A stretch of DNA of 14,065 bases from Alistipes sp. (GTDB taxonomy: Bacteria > Bacteroidota > Bacteroidia > Bacteroidales > Rikenellaceae). Positions 1-7,318 of this stretch are shown piece after piece; the first letter of the stretch is position 1; every line of letters starts with the position of its first letter. Location of the stretch: contig JAFVXS010000099.1 of assembly GCA_017501025.1 (NCBI GenBank), forward strand, positions 1-14,065, written 5' to 3'. The notes beneath the pieces are model-generated. The model ran no database searches. It was not told the DNA's origin and saw only the letters and a list, made by a program, of their open reading frames with translations. A program made the translations under genes and the position numbers.

Positions 1-893
1 CCAACTTTTTTTCAGATATGTCGGGTGACCCTGTAATGGTTAAGACCATCGCAGACAACCTCGGCAAGGAGATTACAGATCCTGCTGTAATGACTGCTGC
101 ACAGAACGTAGGTGCTTGGCAATGGGCATTCCTTATCCCTGCAATCATCGCTGGTGTAGGTGTAGTTGTTACCGCTTGGATTTTGCGTGACACCCCTAAA
201 TCGGTAGGTCTTCCGGAGTTGTCGGAGGGTAATGAAGGTGGCGAAGAGGCTCCAAAGGAGAGCAAAGAGGAGATCAATGCTTTCATTATGAAGCACGTTT
301 GGAAGAACCCTGTTATCTGGGCATTGGCAGTTGCCGACTTCTTCGTCTATATCATCCGTTTTGCCGTATTGGATTGGGGTCCTACATTCTTGCGTGAGCA
401 TTGCCATATGACCGCCGAGTTGGCAGGTTGGACAGTGATTATCTTCGAGATATTCGGTGTTGTCGGAATGTTGGCAGCAGGTTGGATTAGCGATAAGGTA
501 TTCGGTGGTCGTGCTACCCGTACTTGTCTCTTCTGTATGTTGGGTGCATTGGTTGCTGTATTGGGCTTTATCGGCTTGCAGACCGCAGGTGCTACTCCGC
601 TCGTACTTCTTCTGGTATTGGCTTTGGCAGGTATGTTTATCTATGGCCCACAGGCTCTTATCGGTGTTATCGCATCGAACCACGCAACTCGCAAGGCTTC
701 GGCTACCGCAAATGGTCTTATCGGCTTTGTAAGCTATGTCAGCGTATTGGTTTCGGGTTGGGGCTTTGGTCTTATCGCCGATTCGAAGTGGGGCTGGCAC
801 GGTGTCTTCGTAGCAATGGTTGCAATGGCTGTCGTTGGTGCGTTGATTTTCGTCCCTATGTGGAAGATGAAGCGCGACGCTTACGAGGAGTAG
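1..893 (+). CDS. Organophosphate:phosphate antiporter (GlpT/UhpT-type MFS), C-terminal part
   Basis: The reading frame is open from base 3 to the TAG at 891-893, and the gene starts outside the window, so about 297 C-terminal residues of a roughly 450-residue protein are seen. It is an inner-membrane major facilitator. The segment WQWAFLIPAIIAG, the loop with DTPKSVGLPE, then FVYIIRFAVLDWGPTFLRE, GWISDKVFGGR and IYGPQALIG correspond to the second half of the OPA family (GlpT, UhpT, PgtP), with about six to seven membrane helices and a hydrophilic central loop rich in E and K. OPA members exchange a phosphorylated metabolite such as glycerol-3-phosphate or a hexose phosphate for inorganic phosphate. 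FVYIIRFAVLDW most resembles GlpT, but the substrate cannot be fixed from this half. An internal ATG at 18 is not the start, because conserved-looking sequence (NFFSD) precedes it. Confidence 0.85.
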   Translation, partial: NFFSDMSGDPVMVKTIADNLGKEITDPAVMTAAQNVGAWQWAFLIPAIIAGVGVVVTAWILRDTPKSVGLPELSEGNEGGEEAPKESKEEINAFIMKHVWKNPVIWALAVADFFVYIIRFAVLDWGPTFLREHCHMTAELAGWTVIIFEIFGVVGMLAAGWISDKVFGGRATRTCLFCMLGALVAVLGFIGLQTAGATPLVLLLVLALAGMFIYGPQALIGVIASNHATRKASATANGLIGFVSYVSVLVSGWGFGLIADSKWGWHGVFVAMVAMAVVGALIFVPMWKMKRDAYEE

Positions 894-908
894 TCGTCAC
901 GATATCGT

Positions 909-950
909 AAAAAGAGTTGGGGTTGGCAGTGATTGCCAACCCCAATTTTT
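909..950. terminator. Bidirectional intrinsic terminator
   Basis: A perfect 12-bp stem (917-928 with 934-945, TTGGGGTTGGCA arm) has a 5-nt loop. It is followed by five T on the plus strand (946-950) and preceded by five A (909-913), which give a U-run for minus-strand transcripts. It lies just after the antiporter gene and beyond the end of the convergent protease gene, so it probably serves both. Confidence 0.88.
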
Positions 951-973
951 ATTTGCTCGCCTCTCCGCTATCG

Positions 974-1027
974 CTACTCGGTAATAGCCTTATACCACGC
1001 AGTCTGCTGCAACTTTTGAGCCGTCTC
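974..1027 (-). other. In-frame continuation beyond the amber stop of the C11 protease gene
   Basis: Directly after the TAG at 1028-1030, the same reading frame continues for 17 sense codons encoding ETAQKLQQTAWYKAITE and ends in a second TAG at 974-976. The segment reads like a natural C-terminus. From memory, Bacteroidetes C11-family proteins often end shortly after a WYKA-like motif. This is either a recently lost C-terminal tail, a site of stop-codon readthrough, or a sequencing error in one base. The frame relation is seen directly; the protein-family argument is inference. Confidence 0.5.
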
Positions 1028-3031
1028 CTACAAGCCCGAAGGGTCGCAGAGGATAGGCAACGAGGTTGTTATGCCCCAATAGCGTAGGATATCGTTCATA
1101 TCGTTGTTGTATGCCGAGTAGAACGAAGGTGTGTGATATAGCGACGATACGCACTTGTCGAAACACTTTTCAAATGCCGCCACTGCATTCGTGTCGGTGC
1201 AACCCTGCTTTGCAAAATCCATCAAATCGAAGAAGTTGTGTTTAGGGTGCGACCACGCGTTGATGCCGTCATACGCCTGTAAATTAGAGGTGTCAAAGTT
1301 TGCGGGTATGCTCTTATATACCTGCTTAAACGAAGTTGCCAATGCCTCCAATTCGTCGCATTTCACAACTGCCGTACAAGCCGAAATACGACCCGATTCG
1401 GCAGCCATAGTCTCATCGACAAAACGCTTTGCAACCCGATCCAACATCTGCTGTGTATCGTCGTTGCCGAGCATTATAGGTACGATGGTGTTGTATGGCA
1501 GACCACGAGCCAAAATCTCGCAAGGCGATGCAAGAATGTATTTGGCTGCATTACGCATATCGTATGCCGACTCGATATTGGACATATAGCAGGCATCGAA
1601 TATGATGTATCGGAACGCCATTTCGAGAATCGATGCAGCCTCGGCTATCTCTGTGGTGTTAATCTGTGTGCGAGCATTTCCCTCGCCTATAAAACGCACC
1701 GGCTCCGATTGTGGCAGAGGTTGCCAATACTCGACGAACTGCGATGCGGAGAGAGGTGTGCTTGGCGAAGTGCTCTCCTTCGGAATCCACGCCAATCCGT
1801 GTGAGCCGACAATCAGTGAGTACTCTTTTGCAGGTGCTACATTCATCATCTCGCCCCAAACTTCTGCCAACATCGAAGATGTGTAGGTTGCAGGCAACGC
1901 TATCTCTTTGATAAAATTGCGGTATGTAACCTCGTCGAAACGGTCGTAATAGAGTTCATACAACTCGGCTCTGTTTGCCGATGTCTGCAATAGAGTGACT
2001 ATGCGTTTTGACGAAGGTTGCCCTTTCAAAGCCCTCTCAACCATATCGAGGTTGGTCAGGAAGTAACTCCGCAACGATGTGCCGAGATAGTAGAATAGCA
2101 GAGTCTCTTTGCACTGTGCGGCGTGTTGCCATACATCGATTTCGGTGCTGCACGATGGGTAATCTCGCAACGAAACGATGACTTTTCCAACCTTACGCTC
2201 CTCGTCAGAACTATTTTCAGCGGTGGTTTTCAGGGTGATTGTATTGTCGGCATTGCATTGAGCCGAGAATGACGAACTTGTGGTCGAAACAGTGCAGGCA
2301 AATGGCGATAGTGGTGCGATAGTGTATTCGCTACCCACATCTCCGTTCATAAGGATACGCGAACGGTTGAAACTGATGGCACTCTGCTGTATGACCTCCA
2401 ACTGACCCTTTTGTGCGACGCCTTTGACCTTAAACGATACGGAGCCTATTGCTGCGGTGTCGTTCGAAGCGTTGTCGGCTTGTGCTGTCACTATAAGTCG
2501 GTACAAACCCTTAAAAGAGTCCGTTACCGATACGGTGGCATAGATTTCGCCATTGGTCTCAATGTCGAAATCGCTGGTCGGGCAACTGAAATCGCAGACG
2601 GTTTGAGCCCCTTTGTTGGCAGCTATCGAGATGTTGCGTTCTGCCTCTTTGAAGATGATTTGTGGGGCTTGATATGCCGTAATGCCGACAAAACGTGTTG
2701 TGCCGAGTCGGAAGACAACATCGCCCAATCGAACTCTGTCGAGTGAGTTGTTCGACTGTTGGCTTGTGGCCGTAATCTTTATATCCGTAGCTGCATCGCC
2801 ACTCGTCGGAGAGAACGTCACACCCTCGGTAGGCAACACCTCCCACGCCATTTTTGCGGTAATTCGAAACTCTACGGAATTACCCTCCATACCATCGACA
2901 ATCAACTCGTTGTCGTCAATTCCTGATGTGATTGTAAGGGAGCCTTGCGGAGCGGGGTTGCTCTGTGTGCAGGCTGCGGCAAAATTCAGAATAATTGCAC
3001 CGATGGCGATATATTTCAAAAGTTGCTTCAT
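1028..3031 (-). CDS. Lipoprotein C11 (clostripain-like) cysteine peptidase with BACON-like N-terminal domains
   Basis: This is a 667-residue protein starting at ATG 3029-3031. A lipoprotein signal peptide (residues 1-20) ends in FAAAC, with Cys21 as the lipidated residue, so it is membrane-anchored and probably faces the periplasm or surface. Residues about 31-122, 123-216 and 217-304 are three beta-rich modules. Each closes with a Q-x-A-like motif (AYQAP, IQQSA, WQHAA), as in BACON/Ig-like domains. The peptidase domain starts near LLFYYLGTSLRSY (residue 311). The expected catalytic dyad is His411 in GSHGLAW and Cys481 in FDACYMSNIESAYDMR, matching the C11 His-Gly and Asp-x-Cys motifs. Family members usually cleave after Arg or Lys, but the target here is unknown. 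The gene starts 1 bp after the DUF4919 stop, so translation is probably coupled. The TAG end is suspicious, because an in-frame tail follows it. Confidence 0.85.
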   Translation of the reverse strand: MKQLLKYIAIGAIILNFAAACTQSNPAPQGSLTITSGIDDNELIVDGMEGNSVEFRITAKMAWEVLPTEGVTFSPTSGDAATDIKITATSQQSNNSLDRVRLGDVVFRLGTTRFVGITAYQAPQIIFKEAERNISIAANKGAQTVCDFSCPTSDFDIETNGEIYATVSVTDSFKGLYRLIVTAQADNASNDTAAIGSVSFKVKGVAQKGQLEVIQQSAISFNRSRILMNGDVGSEYTIAPLSPFACTVSTTSSSFSAQCNADNTITLKTTAENSSDEERKVGKVIVSLRDYPSCSTEIDVWQHAAQCKETLLFYYLGTSLRSYFLTNLDMVERALKGQPSSKRIVTLLQTSANRAELYELYYDRFDEVTYRNFIKEIALPATYTSSMLAEVWGEMMNVAPAKEYSLIVGSHGLAWIPKESTSPSTPLSASQFVEYWQPLPQSEPVRFIGEGNARTQINTTEIAEAASILEMAFRYIIFDACYMSNIESAYDMRNAAKYILASPCEILARGLPYNTIVPIMLGNDDTQQMLDRVAKRFVDETMAAESGRISACTAVVKCDELEALATSFKQVYKSIPANFDTSNLQAYDGINAWSHPKHNFFDLMDFAKQGCTDTNAVAAFEKCFDKCVSSLYHTPSFYSAYNNDMNDILRYWGITTSLPILCDPSGL

Positions 3032-3032
3032 T

Positions 3033-3779
3033 CTATTTATACTCTCTTGGTTTCATATTGTTTATTTGCCAGGTTCGGTCACGTTTGAAGGTGTAACCCT
3101 CCGGCTTGTTCCAGTATATGCGGCTGTAATCGAAGTAGTAGCCCTTTATGCGGTTGTGGCTTCGCTCGAATGGGACATATTCAACCGTGCGACTGATAAT
3201 TCGGGCTTTGCGATAGTTCCAATCTTTGGCTGCGATATAGTCCAAAGCGTGCGAGAACATAATGATATGCATCGGCTCACGCTCTTTGAGTCCCGTACCA
3301 GATTGTGCGATACAGTTGAGAATGCCGTTGAGGTGGGCGACGTATGCCTTTTCGCGTTTTTTGTCGCCTGCTGTGCCGTAGGCGTAAGCCATAATATTGA
3401 GCAACTTGGGCGAAAATGGGTCCATCTCCATAGCCTCCGAACAAGCAGCGATAAGTTGGTCGATATCCATTACGGATGGCGTATCGATTGATAGGCGCGA
3501 CATAATGTTCTGCACCTGCGTCATCCCTCGATTCTCCTGCAATGGACGATAGGCCTGCTGAAATGCAAATCCGTAGTAGAGGTGATGATACTCGTCGGCA
3601 GTAAGCTCTTCGCCCGCCTGATACCTCATCATCAGATTAGGATAGTAGTATGGCGATGCGTTGTTGTTTATCGCCTCGAACAGCAGGTCGTTATTCGGAG
3701 TTTGCGACTGTGCGGAGTAGTTGCAGCAGAGCAACATTGCAACAAGCAGCATACAGCGTATGTGTGTGATAAATTTCAT
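3033..3779 (-). CDS. Secreted DUF4919-family protein
   Basis: This 248-residue protein has an N-terminal hydrophobic signal (residues about 8-25, CMLLVAMLLCCNYSAQSQ). Cleavage after SAQS seems likely, although LLCC could also be read as a lipobox, so soluble versus lipidated is not settled. The mature part contains YYYPNLMMRYQAGEELTAD and HHLYYGFAFQQAY, which I recognise as the style of the Bacteroidetes DUF4919 family. A helical middle follows (residues about 100-185, including MEMDPFSPKLLNIMAYAY, which resembles a tetratricopeptide-like helix pair). The end is aromatic and basic (GYYFDYSRIYWNKPEGYTF). Function is unknown. It sits 9 bp downstream of dapA and 1 bp upstream of the C11 protease, so a partnership with the protease in the cell envelope is a reasonable inference only. 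Confidence 0.72.
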   Translation of the reverse strand: MKFITHIRCMLLVAMLLCCNYSAQSQTPNNDLLFEAINNNASPYYYPNLMMRYQAGEELTADEYHHLYYGFAFQQAYRPLQENRGMTQVQNIMSRLSIDTPSVMDIDQLIAACSEAMEMDPFSPKLLNIMAYAYGTAGDKKREKAYVAHLNGILNCIAQSGTGLKEREPMHIIMFSHALDYIAAKDWNYRKARIISRTVEYVPFERSHNRIKGYYFDYSRIYWNKPEGYTFKRDRTWQINNMKPREYK

Positions 3780-3788
3780 TCTCGTTTG

Positions 3789-4694
3789 TTAAGCTTTTGT
3801 GTCGGCTTCGTATTGGTTGATAAGTTGTTTTTGGTGCTGCACAAGAGCGTCGGATGCCTCTGCAAGCGGCAGACGTACGGTTGCCTCGCATACGCCTTTG
3901 ATTGCCAAAGCACTCTTTACGCCTACGGGGTTGCCCTCGGCAAACAATGAGTCGATAATCGGCAAGAGTCGCTCCATTGCAGCGTGTGCTTCGTCGATTT
4001 TGCCATCCAGAGCAAGATGTGTCAGGTCGCTTATCTGTTGCGGATAGAGGTGTGCCGCTACCGACAGTACGCCGCATCCACCACGTTTGATACACTCGAC
4101 GGTCAATGCATCGTCGCCACTAATAACCAAGAAGTCTGGTAGTAGTCGGCAAATCTCTTCCATCTGTTCTATGTTGCCCGATGCCTCTTTAATGCCGATA
4201 AAACGGTCGCTTGCGTGGCTCAATCGGGCAACCGTTTCGGGCAACATATTGACACCCGTACGTCCCGGAATGTTGTAGAGTACGATTGGAAGCGGAGCAA
4301 CCTCGGCAAGTGCCATAAAGTGGCGGAACAGACCCTCCTGATTTGGCTTATTGTAGTATGGGTTTACGCTCAAAATTGCAGAATAGCCCGTAAAATCCCA
4401 ACTACGCATAGTCTCGATAACCGATGCAGTGCAGTTGCCGCCAAGGCCCACCATAAGAGGTACACGGCCGGCCACACGGTCGCGAACGAATCGCATTACG
4501 GCTTGACGTTCGGCTGCGGTAAGTGTCGGATTTTCGGATGTTGTTCCCAATGTGAGAATATAATCGACATTGCCCTCGATAAGTCGTTCAACTGTTCGAG
4601 CCAATGCTGCAAAATCTATACTGCCGTTTGCCATCATCGGTGTAATCAGTGCTACACCTGTGCCACGAAATAGTTCTCTATTGTTCATATCCAT
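3789..4694 (-). CDS. dapA: 4-hydroxy-tetrahydrodipicolinate synthase
   Basis: A 301-residue TIM-barrel aldolase of normal family length. It condenses pyruvate with aspartate semialdehyde in the cytoplasm, the first committed step to lysine and meso-diaminopimelate for peptidoglycan. Visible active-site elements are GTTSE at residues 50-54 (the family usually has GTTGE), NPYYNKP with Tyr113/Tyr114, Tyr140 and Arg145 in YNIPGRTG, and the Schiff-base Lys169 in IGIKEASGN. The start used gives MDMNN; Met3 is an equally possible start, changing only two residues. The gene lies 24 bp downstream of ligA and 9 bp upstream of the DUF4919 gene on the same strand, so it is probably cotranscribed with both. 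The Gly-to-Ser change in GTTSE is at a tolerant position, and the catalytic residues are intact. Confidence 0.95.
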   Translation of the reverse strand: MDMNNRELFRGTGVALITPMMANGSIDFAALARTVERLIEGNVDYILTLGTTSENPTLTAAERQAVMRFVRDRVAGRVPLMVGLGGNCTASVIETMRSWDFTGYSAILSVNPYYNKPNQEGLFRHFMALAEVAPLPIVLYNIPGRTGVNMLPETVARLSHASDRFIGIKEASGNIEQMEEICRLLPDFLVISGDDALTVECIKRGGCGVLSVAAHLYPQQISDLTHLALDGKIDEAHAAMERLLPIIDSLFAEGNPVGVKSALAIKGVCEATVRLPLAEASDALVQHQKQLINQYEADTKA

Positions 4695-4718
4695 ACTCTA
4701 AAATTATCAGGCGACAGA

Positions 4719-6824
4719 CTAAAATAGCGAGCCTTGTGTAACGCTCTCCGTTTTAGGGGTCTGCTCTGCTTGTGGGGGCAGTTTGTCGTCGTCTGCCTTA
4801 ACAACGTTTTGCTCTATGATTTTATTGCCGAGCAGCTCTATTAACTCCTCTTCGCTAATCATCTTAACGCCAAGTTTTTGAGCCTTTTGCAACTTTGCAG
4901 GACCCATATTTTCGCCCGCTACAAGAATATCTGTATTTGCTGCAACGGCCGATTGATTGCGACCTCCGTGCTGCTCGATAAGTGCCTTTATCTCCTCGCG
5001 TGAGAAGTGTGAGAATTTGCCCGATACGACGATGTTTTTGCCTGACAGCAGATCCGATTGCTGCTCTACGTTTTGTTGCTCGAATTGCAATCCGGCACTA
5101 CGCAGTCGTTCTATAATCTGACGATTACCCTCGTCGGCAAAGTACTCTCGGATAGAGTAGGCAATCTTCTCGCCAACCTCTTCCGCTTCGCATAGCTCTT
5201 CGTGCGATGCCTCCATCAGTGCATCGATTGTGCGGAAATGTGCTGCGAGATACTTTGCAGTGGTTTCGCCCACAAACCGTATTCCCAAGCCGAATAATAC
5301 GCGATGAAACGGAACGTTGCGTGATTGTTCGATGCTGTGCAGTATATTCTCGGCAGACTTTTCGCCCAATCGCGGCAATGTGGCAATATCCATAGCCCGA
5401 AGCGAGTAGAGGTCTGCTGCATTTGCAATCATTCCGCTCTCGAACAACAACTCGACCGTCTCGCTGCCAAGACCGTCGATGTTGAGTGCTTTGCGACGTA
5501 TGAAGTGAATTATGCGTCCGAGAATTTGAGGTCGGCAGTGGTTTTGGTTAGGGCAGTAGTGCTTCGCCTCGCCTTCGAATCGTACCAACGGGGTGCCACA
5601 TTCGGGACATTGTTCGATATATTGAAACGGACGGCTATCGGTTGGACGTTGTGATAGCTCCACGCCTGTAATTTTCGGGATGATTTCGCCACCCTTTTCG
5701 ACATATACCATATCCCCCAGCCGGATATCGAGCAGTGCAATCTGCTCGGCATTGTGCAGCGATGCACGACGTACGGTTGTGCCTGCCAACTGTACGGGGT
5801 CGAGGTTTGCTACGGGGGTTATTGCACCTGTACGACCAACCTGAAAATCGACGCTGTTAAGGCGGGTCAGAGCCTGCTCTGCTTTGAATTTGTAGGCAAC
5901 TGCCCAGCGTGGCGATTTGGCGGTTGTTCCCATCTGGCGACGTTTCGCAAAGTCGTTGAGTTTGATAACGACACCGTCGGTCGGAACACTTAAATTGTGT
6001 CGCTCGGTATCCCAATATGTGATGTATTGCTCAATCTGCTCTATCGAGTTGCAGAGCTGCATCTTGTCCGATATCTTGAAGCCCCACTTTCGAGCCTCAC
6101 ACAAGTTCTCCCAATGGGTTGCAAACGGCAGATTGTCGCCCGCAATCTGATAGAGGGTGCAGTCGAGTCCGCGTTGTGCCACGATATGTGAGTTTTGCTG
6201 TTTGAGAGTTCCCGCAGCGGCATTTCGAGGGTTGGCAAAGAGTGGTTCGCCGGCAGCTTCACGTTCGAGGTTCAGGCGGTCGAATGTTGCATACGGCATA
6301 AGTATCTCGCCCCGAATTTCGAATAGTTCGGGATAGCCTTCGCCCAATAACTGCAACGGCACGGAGCGGATAGTTCGCACGTTTGCCGTTACGTCGTCGC
6401 CCTGTACTCCGTCGCCACGTGTTACGGCACGCACAAGTTGCCCCTTTTCGTAGGTGAGCGATATTGCTGTTCCGTCGAATTTCAATTCGCAGACAAACTC
6501 CGCTTCGCCCACTTCACGCTCGATGCGTTCGACAAATTCGCGTAACTCTTCGCTCGAATAGGTGTTCGATAGCGACTGCATCGCAAAGCGGTGCTTTACG
6601 CTTTGGAATGTGTTGGTGATATCGCTGCCGACACGCAACGTTGGCGATGTCGGGTCGGCAAATTCGGGATGGGCTGCCTCCAAATCCTGCAACTGTCGCA
6701 TCATTGCGTCGAACTCGAAATCCGATATTTCGGGCGAATTTTCGACGTAGTACTTGTGGTTGTGGAGGTGCAACTTTTGCCGCAACTCACAGATTTGTCT
6801 CTCTATTTCGTTTTGCGATACCAT
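4719..6824 (-). CDS. ligA: NAD-dependent DNA ligase
   Basis: A 701-residue ligase that seals nicks during replication and repair using NAD+. Order of domains: an N-terminal Ia part (HNHKYYVENSPEISDFEFD), the adenylation domain with Lys115 in ELKFDG, RGDG at 136-139 and TDGVVIKL at 282-289, an OB fold, a four-cysteine zinc site (Cys406, 409, 424, 430), helix-hairpin-helix repeats (NIDGLGSETVE, LPRLGEKSAENI, LGIRFVGETTA), and a BRCT domain at about 592-666. A polar tail follows and ends in QGSLF. The start at 6822-6824 (MVSQNEIERQ) is chosen because it puts the adenylated lysine at position 115, as in E. coli LigA. ATG at 6828-6830 adds only two residues, and a further upstream frame needs a TTG start. 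First gene of the minus-strand cluster. Confidence 0.97.
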   Translation of the reverse strand: MVSQNEIERQICELRQKLHLHNHKYYVENSPEISDFEFDAMMRQLQDLEAAHPEFADPTSPTLRVGSDITNTFQSVKHRFAMQSLSNTYSSEELREFVERIEREVGEAEFVCELKFDGTAISLTYEKGQLVRAVTRGDGVQGDDVTANVRTIRSVPLQLLGEGYPELFEIRGEILMPYATFDRLNLEREAAGEPLFANPRNAAAGTLKQQNSHIVAQRGLDCTLYQIAGDNLPFATHWENLCEARKWGFKISDKMQLCNSIEQIEQYITYWDTERHNLSVPTDGVVIKLNDFAKRRQMGTTAKSPRWAVAYKFKAEQALTRLNSVDFQVGRTGAITPVANLDPVQLAGTTVRRASLHNAEQIALLDIRLGDMVYVEKGGEIIPKITGVELSQRPTDSRPFQYIEQCPECGTPLVRFEGEAKHYCPNQNHCRPQILGRIIHFIRRKALNIDGLGSETVELLFESGMIANAADLYSLRAMDIATLPRLGEKSAENILHSIEQSRNVPFHRVLFGLGIRFVGETTAKYLAAHFRTIDALMEASHEELCEAEEVGEKIAYSIREYFADEGNRQIIERLRSAGLQFEQQNVEQQSDLLSGKNIVVSGKFSHFSREEIKALIEQHGGRNQSAVAANTDILVAGENMGPAKLQKAQKLGVKMISEEELIELLGNKIIEQNVVKADDDKLPPQAEQTPKTESVTQGSLF

Positions 6825-6967
6825 ATACATATAATAACCCGCACGAAGATACACATTTTGTTGGGAATAGAGCAATAAAAATAAAAAAAATGAAAAAAAA
6901 ATCGCAGATGGCTTGTTGTAAGATTTTTTTGCTTATACTTACACAAAATTTCAGAACAATACTTTTT
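6825..6967. promoter_or_regulatory. AT-rich divergent promoter region between ligA and the acidic-protein gene
   Basis: This 143-bp region between divergent starts has long A tracts (6881-6900). On the minus strand TATCTTCG (6845-6852) is one base from the Bacteroidetes -7 consensus TAnnTTTG, with a TTG 21 bases upstream, and could serve the ligA cluster with a very short leader. On the plus side an imperfect inverted repeat (TTGTTGTAAG at 6913-6922 with CTTACACAA at 6938-6946, one bulged base) lies 21 bp before the acidic-protein ATG and might be an operator. No strong plus-strand -7 box was found. Confidence 0.4.
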
Positions 6968-7279
6968 ATGACACCAAACACAAAGAAGAGATTAGTAGTA
7001 AGTTTCAATAATCTTCCGGTCGAGTTGCAGGAGCAACTGCGTGCGGAGTATCCTGCCGGTTATTCGGATGTGATGATGCGTATAGATAAGCCTAACGGAG
7101 ATTTTTTCTACGCTGTGCCATTTGAGACCGAGGAGGTGAGCTATCTTGTCAAAATCGACGTCAAGATTGACGATGCAACCGACGACGATGACGATAAGGA
7201 TTACTACGATGACGATTTGAAGGGTGCCGATGAACTCGACGACGACCCTTCGGATGATGGCGGAATGGATGAGGATTAG
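6968..7279 (+). CDS. Small highly acidic protein, conserved-looking in Bacteroidetes, function unknown
   Basis: A 103-residue protein with no signal peptide when started at ATG 6968. The N-terminal 65 residues look like a compact folded domain (KRLVVSFNNLPVELQEQLR, then YPAGYSDVMMRIDKPNGDFF and YAVPFETEEVSYLVKIDVKI). The last 35 or so residues are an Asp-rich tail (IDDATDDDDDKDYYDDD and onward), which is probably disordered and strongly negative. I recall similar unnamed proteins in Bacteroides, but no function. An in-frame ATG at 6890 would add a 26-residue lysine-rich, hydrophobic extension; I prefer 6968 because the conserved-looking domain begins there and the 6890 codon lies in a poly-A tract. 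It lies 39 bp before fabI on the same strand and is probably cotranscribed with it. Confidence 0.75.
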   Translation: MTPNTKKRLVVSFNNLPVELQEQLRAEYPAGYSDVMMRIDKPNGDFFYAVPFETEEVSYLVKIDVKIDDATDDDDDKDYYDDDLKGADELDDDPSDDGGMDED

Positions 7280-7318
7280 TCCCATCACGGTCCAAACGAT
7301 TTCTTAATAGTTCGCAGA

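Noticed and set aside
12..800. Long minus-strand open frame opposite the antiporter gene
   Set aside because: Cysteine- and serine-rich low-quality translation antisense to a clear membrane transporter.
3789..4694. DapA as defective because of GTTSE instead of GTTGE
   Set aside because: The catalytic Tyr, Arg and Lys residues are present, and this position varies in the family (I recall GTTAE in Bacteroides).
6825..6875. TTG start giving LigA a 17-residue longer N-terminus
   Set aside because: It needs a rare start codon, the added residues do not resemble LigA, and the ATG at 6824 gives the expected lysine position.
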